A DNA stretch of 64,000 bases from Belliella calami. GTDB lineage: Bacteria; Bacteroidota; Bacteroidia; Cytophagales; Cyclobacteriaceae. A model generated the notes under the pieces. The model had not been told where the DNA came from. It made no database searches and worked only from the letters and a program-made list of their open reading frames with translations. Positions 53,818 to 63,000 of the stretch are shown here, one piece after another. Position numbers and translations under genes: made by a program. Location of the stretch: NCBI RefSeq assembly GCF_022549695.1, contig NZ_JAKZGS010000015.1, forward strand, positions 46,572 through 110,571, read 5' to 3'. Numbering within the stretch: the first letter of the stretch is position 1; each line of letters begins with the position of its first letter.

Positions 53818-54417
53818 ATGGGATTATCTAATATATCAGAATTAAGAAAAAGGGAAATTGTAGAAGCATTTTATCAAACGGCAATAAAAGAAGGTTTGGA
53901 GAGTACCTCAATTGCAAAAATTGCCAAGACTCTGGAAATCCAACCAAGTCTAATTGTTCATTACTTCAAATCCAAAGACGAATTGATCACAGCTTTGATA
54001 GACCATTGTTTAGAGCTCTATCTTAAAATATTCGAGAAGGCATACCTTTCCAATGAAGATCCACTGGAAATGCTGATATCTTTGATCAGCAGCATGTTTT
54101 CCAAAGATTGGAATGACCTATTTGATGATGGGGTTTATTACAGTGCTTACGCGATGGTTTTTCGAGAGCCTTCATTTAGGGAAAAGTTCAGCAAAATCCA
54201 TAAGGAATTGAGGGAAAAATTGAGCAGCCTTCTCAAAGACTGCCATGATACCAAGGCTATCAATTGTAACAACCCAAATGAAACTGCAAATAGGATTTTC
54301 TTCCTTTTGGATGGAACATACTTTTTTATAAATATGCTAAGCACCCAAAAAGAACAAAATGAACACCTTAAGCAAAGTAAATTGTTGGCTTTTGAAATGT
54401 TGGGATTAAAAAAATGA
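53818..54417 (+). CDS. TetR/AcrR-family regulator
   Basis: 199 aa. The N-terminal HTH is clear: RKREIVEAFYQTAIKEGLES, TSIAKIAKTLEIQPSLIVHYF, then KSKDELITALIDH. The C-terminal helical domain would bind a ligand. It is divergent from the SusC/SusD locus with twin palindromes in between, so it probably controls that locus and itself. Motifs of the same half-site occur upstream of the next gene. Confidence 0.92.
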   Translation: MGLSNISELRKREIVEAFYQTAIKEGLESTSIAKIAKTLEIQPSLIVHYFKSKDELITALIDHCLELYLKIFEKAYLSNEDPLEMLISLISSMFSKDWNDLFDDGVYYSAYAMVFREPSFREKFSKIHKELREKLSSLLKDCHDTKAINCNNPNETANRIFFLLDGTYFFINMLSTQKEQNEHLKQSKLLAFEMLGLKK

Positions 54418-54462
54418 AGATTGATGCATAAAAAAGGTTTTCAATCAAATAATTTAATTAAA

Positions 54463-54521
54463 ATTGAATGTTAAACCAAGTATTGGTTTCAATTAAATAA
54501 GCGCTATTCAATCCATTCAAT
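54463..54521. promoter_or_regulatory. Cluster of ATTCAAT half-sites before the CHY gene
   Basis: ATTGAAT (54463-54469) and two ATTCAAT copies (54506-54512 and 54515-54521) repeat the half-site of the palindromes at 53754-53789. They could link the CHY gene to the same TetR regulator. The half-site is A/T-rich and may recur by chance. Confidence 0.3.
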
Positions 54522-54549
54522 TTGAACTGTAAAACTGTTCGACCTATTT

Positions 54550-54984
54550 ATGAAAACAAGTTGCTATTTCACCCTATTATTTATTCTTATTTTTTCAAGT
54601 TATTCAATTGCCCAAGAAAAAGAAGAATCACCTTTCAAATTTGTTGAAGTTGGAGAAGTGAGGGTTTTTGGGAAATCAGTTGACAATCAAACGCGTTGTG
54701 TACATTGGCATTCCCAATTGGATGTCATTGCAATCAAGTTTAAGTGTTGTGACAAATTTTATCCGTGTTTTTCTTGTCATGCAGAAGAAGCAGACCACAA
54801 GCATGCAGTTTGGCCAAAAGATGAATTTGACCAAAAAGCAATCTTATGTGGTGTTTGTACCAAAGAACTTAGCATCAAAGAATACATGGATTCAAACAAT
54901 ACTTGCCCAAATTGCAAAGCCAGCTTCAATCCCGGTTGCAGTAATCATTACCATTTGTATTTTGAAGTTGCTGATTCCCATTGA
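54550..54984 (+). CDS. CHY zinc-finger protein with a signal peptide
   Basis: 144 aa. Residues 1-22 (SCYFTLLFILIFSSYSIA) look like a cleavable signal peptide. The rest is a CHY zinc finger: QTRCVHWHSQLDVIAIKF, CCDKFYPCFSCHAEEADH, AILCGVC, CPNCKASFNPGCSNHYHLYF. About nine cysteines and several histidines would bind three zinc ions. CHY-finger proteins normally lack a signal peptide, so export of a zinc protein would be unusual. A start at an internal GTG (54658) would give a cytoplasmic version. It overlaps the convergent LLM gene by 59 bases. Confidence 0.75.
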   Translation: MKTSCYFTLLFILIFSSYSIAQEKEESPFKFVEVGEVRVFGKSVDNQTRCVHWHSQLDVIAIKFKCCDKFYPCFSCHAEEADHKHAVWPKDEFDQKAILCGVCTKELSIKEYMDSNNTCPNCKASFNPGCSNHYHLYFEVADSH

Positions 54985-55981
54985 TTTCCATCATTATTTC
55001 TGCAAATAGTTCTGTGGATTTGATTCTGTCGTCAATGGAATACATCGTGGATACAGCAATTAGTTCATCTACTTGCGTTTGAGCTAAAAATTCCTGGATC
55101 TGTTTTTTTACTTTTTGTTTGCTACCTACAAATGAATACTTCAACATTTGGAATATTGATGGGTTCTGGGATAATTCCAACAATTCCCTTGTCATGTCTG
55201 TGGGTGGCTGTAGGGCATCTTTAGTGCCAGTCAATACGCTGTAAAACATCCTGACCAAAGTGGTGAAAAGCTTATCTGCTTCTTCATCTGTCTCAGCGAT
55301 GAATACATTCACACCAGCCATGGTGTATGGTTTGTCAAGAAATTCAGATGGTTGAAACTCCTGATGATAGATACCTAGCGCATTGAGCAAATGTGTTGAT
55401 GCAAAGTGACTTGCAAAAGCATAAGGCAGCCCTTTTTTTGCGGCCAAATGCGCACTGTCTGTACTGGAACCCAAAATGTAAATCGGAACATTAGTACCTT
55501 CTGCAATGGTGGCTCTTACTTTTGAATTTTTATTTTCAAGGGAAAAGTATTCCTGAATTTTTGCTATTTCTTGAGGAAATGAATGTGCTGCTTTCATAAA
55601 ATCAGATCGGATGGCTTGGGCAGTCAGTTGATCTGTCCCAGGAGCTCTTCCAAGACCTAAATCAATCCTATTCGGATACAAATGCGCTAAGGTTCCAAAC
55701 TGCTCTGCAACAATCAAGGGTGAATGGTTAGGTAGCATCACGCCACCAGAACCTACTCGGATTCGTTTTGTATTTTCAGCTACATATCCTATCAAGATCG
55801 ATGTAGCACTACTTCCGATATGCTCTGCGTTGTGATGCTCCGCAAACCAATATCGTTTATAGTCCAATGATTCTGCTGTCTTGGCCAGAGCCAATGAGTT
55901 ATTCAATGTCTGTTTGATGGTGCCACCTTGAGGAACAAGGGCAAGCTCTAAAATAGAATATTCTATTTTTCTGTTATGCAT
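54926..55981 (-). CDS. LLM-class flavin-dependent oxidoreductase (luciferase-like)
   Basis: 351 aa from ATG 55981 (MHNRKIEYSILELALVPQGG). The frame is open to 56068, adding 29 residues with no family resemblance, so the later start is preferred. Features: WFAEHHNAEHIGSSATSILIG, VGSGGVMLPNHSPLIVAEQFGTL, DLGLGRAPGTD and LPYAFASHFAS. This is the TIM-barrel LLM family that uses reduced flavin; the substrate is unknown. The C-terminal 15 residues overlap the CHY gene on the other strand. Confidence 0.88.
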   Translation of the reverse strand: MHNRKIEYSILELALVPQGGTIKQTLNNSLALAKTAESLDYKRYWFAEHHNAEHIGSSATSILIGYVAENTKRIRVGSGGVMLPNHSPLIVAEQFGTLAHLYPNRIDLGLGRAPGTDQLTAQAIRSDFMKAAHSFPQEIAKIQEYFSLENKNSKVRATIAEGTNVPIYILGSSTDSAHLAAKKGLPYAFASHFASTHLLNALGIYHQEFQPSEFLDKPYTMAGVNVFIAETDEEADKLFTTLVRMFYSVLTGTKDALQPPTDMTRELLELSQNPSIFQMLKYSFVGSKQKVKKQIQEFLAQTQVDELIAVSTMYSIDDRIKSTELFAEIMMEINGNQQLQNTNGNDYCNRD

Positions 55982-56389
55982 GATATTGATATAGTTGGTT
56001 TTTCGTTTTGAAGCAAAGCCTTTGCATGAATAACCATGTAGCGCTTTCTCCCAAATACATTCCTTCAACCTAAAATCATTGCTATTAGTGCCATTTAGTC
56101 TTTAAATTTTTCGGTAATTCATAGCTCAAAAAATAATTTGTTAGTAGTTTCAATGTTCACGTTGGGAAAAAAGATATGTTTTGATTTGCTGATAATCATA
56201 ATAATTAATTTTTTAATTTTTTCACCTAATCTTTTTCATCAAAATCCACTTTTAATTATTTGTAATGCAAATAACTGATATTCATATGTTTCGATCTTTA
56301 TCTTATTGAAAAATAGGTGTTTATACGTATTTATTCTCTGAATTAAAATAGCTTTCTTAGTTGACTATTTTACATTAAACACAAAAAAA
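55982..56389. other. 408-base divergent gap, no clear feature
   Basis: The region between the LLM start and the Collar-domain gene is very A/T-rich. I see no hairpin terminator, RNA gene or convincing small ORF; it should hold the two divergent promoters. Confidence 0.5.
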
Positions 56390-56932
56390 ATGGAACCACT
56401 AATTGGACAAATTATGATGTTTGCGGGAAATTTTGCACCCCGCGGATGGGCCTTCTGTGAGGGGCAGCTTCTACCGATTTCTTCAAACACTGCTTTATTC
56501 TCTATCCTAGGAACGATCTACGGTGGAGATGGCAGAACCACATTTGCATTGCCTGATTTGAGAGGTAGAGCACCTATTCATAAAGGACAGGGGCCAGGTC
56601 TCTCCAATATATCATTGGGTGAAGTTGGTGGGACAGAACAGGTGTCTTTGACAGTTCTAAATATGCCAGCACATAGCCATGGAATGAATGCAAGTTCCGA
56701 CGCAGGTACAAGCACTAGTCCTTCAGGAAATGTACCTGCAGCAGCTCAATTTCAAGAAAGTCGTCAAAGTCCGATTACCAACGTGAATTCCTATAATAAT
56801 AGCCCAAATACCAAGATGGCTCCAAATGCAGTAAGCGCCGAAGGAGGTAATATGCCTTTTTTCAACCGCAACCCATTTTTGGCAATGAATTACATAATAG
56901 CATTACAAGGGATTTACCCAAGCAGAGATTGA
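56390..56932 (+). CDS. Phage tail Collar-domain protein (microcystin-dependent protein type)
   Basis: 180 aa, with IGQIMMFAGNFAPRGWAFCEGQLLPIS, then ILGTIYGGDGRTTFALPDLRGR and HSHGMNAS. This is the compact Collar-domain (MdpB-like) protein found outside phages in many bacteria. Its role is unknown. No other phage genes are near. It lies 81 bases upstream of a giant adhesin-like gene, separated by a terminator hairpin. In some Bacteroidota such genes occur in clusters near secretion or surface proteins. Confidence 0.88.
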   Translation: MEPLIGQIMMFAGNFAPRGWAFCEGQLLPISSNTALFSILGTIYGGDGRTTFALPDLRGRAPIHKGQGPGLSNISLGEVGGTEQVSLTVLNMPAHSHGMNASSDAGTSTSPSGNVPAAAQFQESRQSPITNVNSYNNSPNTKMAPNAVSAEGGNMPFFNRNPFLAMNYIIALQGIYPSRD

Positions 56933-56938
56933 TCATTC

Positions 56939-56974
56939 GTCCTTTGGAGCAAACCCGTTCCGAAGGACTTTTTG
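56939..56974 (+). terminator. Terminator after the Collar-domain gene
   Basis: GTCCTTTGG (56939-56947) pairs with CCGAAGGAC (56960-56968) including one G-U pair, then TTTTTGCTTT. It precedes the giant gene, which then needs its own promoter or read-through. Confidence 0.75.
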
Positions 56975-57013
56975 CTTTACAGAAAATTCTTTTTAGTTAG
57001 AAATTACCCTACT

Positions 57014-60000
57014 ATGAAAAAAAATCTACTTACCTATTTAATCTTTATTGCTTTTTTTGCAGCATTCCTTCCCCAGAAGGCAACTGGACAAATTACTACA
57101 ATTGATTTCGAAAATCCACCTAGTATTGGAGCAATACAATCAATCTCAATTGGTGGATTTACATTTGCATCTGATTTGACAAATGGTTTTAATATAGGTT
57201 TTTTTAATAATCTCGGAGAAGGAGGAACATGGGGATTAGGTGATAATAACATTCCTGTTGGAGGTTTAAAAGAATGGAAAATCAGTAAAAATGATGAAGC
57301 TGAATTTCAATTCAGAAGTGTTTATATTAAAGATAGGGGTTTTGGAGCAATTAATTACGGAGAAATTCAAGGTTTTAAGAATGGAATTGCTGTAGGGGCT
57401 AAAAAGTCAATTCAGTTTGATGGGGTTAAAGATTTCGTTGCTGATCCTGATTTTTATGAGGTGGATGAAATCGTAATTTCAGGGCAAGACATTAATGTGA
57501 TTCTGGACAATTTCACATTTGGAACTGTTTTCGAAGATGGAGTAAATATTCCTACAGAAGTATCTTCTATCATTCTAAATGCTGCTCCGTTATCCAATGT
57601 CTCTTCAGTAACTTTTTCAGTTAATTTCAGCAAACCTGCATTCAATGTCAGTGTAGATGATTTTCAGTTAACACGTATCGGCTCTGCAAATGGTACGATT
57701 GCTTCTGTCACTGGTTCAGGCACTGCATATACAGTGACTGTGAATAATATTACAGGAGATGGAAGTTTAAGGCTTGATCTAAGGTCTGGCACAAACATTA
57801 GCAATGTCAATGGAAATACAGGAACCCCTGCATTTACATCAGGCCAATCTCATTTCGTTAGTCCTTGTTTGATTGAAACTTTTGAGGATGAAACAATCGG
57901 AAGCAAAATATTTACAACTGGGACAAATTCATTTACCATCACAGGTGATTTGGAAGTCTACAGAGGCTCACCTTTAAATGTAGGAATAGGTGGTTCTAGA
58001 AATGTTTTAAAGAATACTGGGAGCGGTACCTACACCATTTCTTCGGTTGATGATAAGTTGATTTTTTTAAATACCATAGGTTTTTATCTCTCCTCCTTTG
58101 CTGATGGAAATGCACCAACAGGAAGTGGAATCTTGACTTTAAGAGGCCTTAGGAATGGAGATGCTGTTTTTTCTAATGAAAAAAACAGTGGGTTTGAAAC
58201 AGGAACGACTAACAATGGATATACCATTGTGGATTTTGCAACAGAAGGTGGTACAGGTTTATCAACTATTGGTATTGATCAGTTGGAAATAGAAATAGGT
58301 GGAGGATTTGTGTATTTGAATATTGATAATTTTGGTTTTTGTTCAGATACAGAAGCTCCTTCAGGCTATAGTGTGTCGATTGATCAGGATCCTATTAATT
58401 TGAATAATCAGAATAATGTAAACTTTACCTTTGCCAATGCTGAAATCGGTACTAGATACAATTATACTTTCTCAAGTTCTGGAGGAGGTACTAATGTGAC
58501 AGGCTCCGGAAATGTGACGAGTATAGATCAAACAATCACCGGCATTAATTTATCAGGGCTAGCTGAAGGAACTATTACCCTAAATGTAACTCTGACTGAT
58601 ATACCTGGTAATGTAGGAGACGTTGAAAGTGATACGGTTACAAAATCATTAAACCCAATTCTTGACGGTGGAAGGCGAATTGATTACCGTGAAAATGACC
58701 CTCCAATTAGCTTCTCAAGTGGAGGAACACTACTCGTTTTGACAAATGGAGTGAACATTAATCAGGCTGCCATCACTTTCCTCGATAAAATAGACGGTGA
58801 TGTCTTAGCTGTGGGTGACACTGGTCCTTATGCTGTTTCGACAGATGGTGATGTGATCACGTTTTCAGGTACAGGAACGGCTGCACAAATGAGTGCCGCA
58901 TTGAATTCCATTACCTATGTACACAATGGAGCTGATCCTGATCGAGCAGGTTCTGATCAAACAAGGGCGGTAGAAATTTTTGTGGTGGATGCTTCAGGAA
59001 GATTTTCCCCAACCATAAGAATAGATATTGGTATAGAGAGTATAAATGATGCTCCAACGATGGTTTCATTGCCGTCAGAAGTGACAGTTACGGAAAACGC
59101 AGCCAGTACGCTGGATTTGTCAGCAGCCACATTTAGTGATATCGATGCTGGTACATTCCCTATTTCGCTCACCTTACAAGTCAATACGGGGATTTTGCAA
59201 GCCATTTCTGGAAGTGGAGTGGTCATTGGCGGATCCGGGACAACGAGTATGACTTTGACAGGTTCACAGTTTGCTATTGATGAATACCTGAATACCCCTT
59301 CAAACATTCAGTATACAGGTGCTGTGGGAATTAGGGGAAATAATGCTGCATTGCTTACCGTTTTTGCAAATGATGGTGGAAATACTGGGACAGGCGGAGG
59401 AACTTCTGTTGAGTTGGGGACGGTGAATATTGACATTGTTGAAGCAAACAATGTTCCTACCGTTGACAATCCTATTGAAGATCAGGAAGCCATACAAGAT
59501 GTGCTTTTTGACTTTGCCTTTGCGGCAAATACCTTTGAAGATGTAGATGGGGATGATTTAATATACTCTGCGCAATTATCAGGTGGTGGAGTATTGCCAG
59601 CTTGGCTAACATTTGATGGTGAAAACCGAAGATTCAGTGGTACACCTTCTAATTCAGATGTGGGTATCTTAAGTGTAGAATTGGTTGCTGACGACGAAAA
59701 TGGAGGTGTCGTTAGCACAACATTTGACATTGTTGTTGCCAATGTAAATGACGAGCCTACGCTTGCTAATCCTATTGTAGATCAGAACGCCATTGAGAAT
59801 CAGCTTTTTACTTTTAGATTCGCTGACAATACATTCAATGATATTGATGTAGGAGATGTTTTGACTTATTCTGCTCAATTAACGGGGGGAGATCCCTTAC
59901 CAACTTGGCTTACTTTTGATGGAAGTGAGCAAACTTTTTCTGGTACACCAGGGAATAATGATGTCGAAACTCTTAGTATCGAAGTTATTGCAAGTGATGG

Positions 60001-63000
60001 GGAGTATACAATATCCGCCTCATTTGACCTAACCATACAGGGTGTCAATGATGCGCCAGTCATCTTTGCGCCATTTTCAATTTCCATTTTTGAAGACGAG
60101 CCAGAAGGCCTGACGGGCATAAGTTTTACCGATATAGATGCGGGTTCAGCAGATGTTTTGGTTACTTTAGAAGTAAATAGTGGAACCTTAGCTGCAAGAT
60201 CAGGTGATGGGGTGATAGTAGGAGGGAACTCAACAAGCTTGACCCTGACTGGAAGTGTGGATGATATCAACAGCTTTTTAGCCAACGAGGAATTGACCTT
60301 TACCACCAGCCTAAATAGTACTGAGAATGTAACTTTATCAATAGTAATAGACGATCAAGGAAATACTGGTTCTGGAGGAGCTCAATCAGACAATGCCACA
60401 GTCAGCTTGGTAGTAACTGCCGTAAACGATGCCCCAGTCAATACCGTCCCAGGCACCCAAAGCGTAGCTCAAAATGAAACGCTCACCTTTAGTGCTGACA
60501 ACGGGAATCAAATCTCAGTATCGGATGTAGATTTGGGATCAAATTCAATTGAGATCACGATCAATGCTTCAAATGGACTAATTTCTTTGGCTAATACTAA
60601 TGGTCTAATTTTCACTCAAGGTTCTGGAACCAATGATGGGATAATGAATTTTACAGGGACTTTGGTAAATGTCAACAATGCCTTAGATGGAATGATTTTC
60701 ACTCCATTCTCAGGCTTATCAGGCACAGGAAGTTTGGGAATCACCAGCAATGACCAAGGGTTCTCAGGATCAGGAGGTGCTCAATCTGATACAGATGTGA
60801 TTTCAATTACCATCAATCCGATCAACCCCGTTGTAACCAGTGTGTCCAGTAGTACTGCCAATGGGTCTTATAAGGTTGGAGACCAAATATTAATTCAAGT
60901 AATTTTTGACCAGCCAGTGGATGTCAATACTGCAGAAGGTTTACCGACATTGATTCTTGAAACTGGCGGTGTGGATCGTGCATCAAGTTATGTCGATGGA
61001 TCAGGAAGTACAATATTGAATTTTATTTATACCATTCAGTTAGGCGATTTTTCAGCTGATTTGGATTATTTAGGAATATATGCTTTCAATTTGAATGGTG
61101 CTATAATTGAAAATGGTAACAATATTTCTGCAGAGTTGGCTCTTCCTGCTCCTGGAACTGCCAATTCCCTTTCAGGTCAGAAAAATATAGTTGTTGATGG
61201 GATTGTGCCTGTGGTTTCCTCAGTTTCTGTTCCTCCAAATGGTATTTATTCCTTAGGCCAAAATCTGGATTTTTTGGTGAACTTTTCCGAAGCTGTGATA
61301 GTAAACGGCAGTCCTCAATTTAGCCTTATAGTAGGATCAACAAGCAGGCAGGCCAATTATTCATCCGGCTCCGGTACTAGCGCCTTGTTCTTCAGCTACA
61401 TTGTCCAAAGTGGAGACCTTGATCTGAATGGAATCGTTGCACAAACGCTGTCTCTTAATAGTGGGACACTGAGGGATGCTGCAGGTAATGATGCCAATTT
61501 AGCCCTGAACGGTATCGGAAGTACCAGCCAAGTTTTGGTTGATGGGGTACAGCCGACAGTTGTTAGTTTGAATTTAAATAACACTTCCCTCACTATAGGC
61601 CAAACCTCAACGCTTACAGTAGTGTTTAGCGAAAGAATTTCGAGCCTTGAAACAGCTGATTTCTCGGTTCAAAACGGTAACCTTTCCAGTTTGTCATCTT
61701 CTGATGGCGGACTTACTTGGACAGCTACCCTGACTCCTAATTCAGGAATAGAGGCTGGAACTAATATTATCACGCTAGATAATCTAGGATATACTGATCT
61801 GGCTGGAAATTCAGGAACAGGAACAACAGATTCCAACAACTTTGCAGTAGATACTCAGCGTCCTACAGCCACCGTCACGGTCTCAGATACCCAACTGATT
61901 GTTGGAGAGACGACCTTAGTTACAGTTGTTTTTAGTGAAGCAATTTCCGAATTGAATCTGGAGGATTTTAGTGTAGCCAATGGAAGCTTGAGTGCTTTGA
62001 GTTCGTTGGATGGTGGAATTACCTGGACAGCAATTCTTACTCCAGAATTGAATGTGAAAGTTCCGAATAATATAATCCAGCTTGACAACACAGGCTATCA
62101 GGATTTAGCTGGCAATTCAGGATTGGGAACAACTAATTCCAATAGTTATTCAGTAGATACTGTCAACCCTTTTGGATATTCTGTTTCCATTATTCCAGAA
62201 CTTGTCAATAGTGTAAACCAGAATGATTTCAGTTTTAACCTCCTTGACGGAGAAATAGGAGCTACTTATTCATTTACAATCACTAGCAGTGCAGGTGGTA
62301 ATGTCGTATTGGGCAATGGAACGATAAGTTCTTCCAATCAACAAATTGGAGGTATAGATGTTTCAGGACTTCCCGATGGAGAATTAACCCTGACTGTCAC
62401 CCTAATAAATGGTTCAGGCAATGAGGGGGCACCAGTAAACGATACAACTGAAAAACGCTTGCCATCAGAATTGACAATACGTGTTGTTCAGAATGCAGAT
62501 GAAAATGGGGTTAATGGTCTATTTGAAATTGTCACCGACAATATCTTTGGAGCGATCACTATGTTGGAACTTGAAATTGGAGGCACTGCCACACCAGGAG
62601 AGGACTATACTCCAATACCAATAGGTATTCTTTTTCCAGGCAACACGACCTCGGTATTGATCCCCATAGAAGTAATTGATGATCTGGATGTAGAAGGGGA
62701 TGAAACAGTCACTATAAGATTGGTAAGAACTGACAATTCTCTGGTCACCATAGGAGAGCCTAGTCAGGCCACCTTGACGATAGCAGACAATGATGTGCCA
62801 AGGCAATTGACGATCACCCCAGATGTCAATCAGCAAAAAGTATATGGGGATAATGATCCGACAAGCTTTAGTTACACAGCCAGCGGATTTGATTCTGGTG
62901 ATGATGAAACCATTATCCAAGGGTCACTTACCCGGCAGGTAGGAGAAGATGTAGGCACCTATTCATATACATTAGGGAATCTGCATGCAGGTTCGAATTA

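Noticed and set aside
55982..56068. N-terminal extension of the LLM oxidoreductase
   Set aside because: 29 extra residues have no family resemblance and include basic and cysteine-rich sequence unlike LLM enzymes; the Met at 55981 fits the family start.
56390..56932. Prophage remnant based on the tail Collar domain
   Set aside because: No integrase, capsid, tail or lysis gene nearby; Collar-domain proteins of this size are common outside phages.
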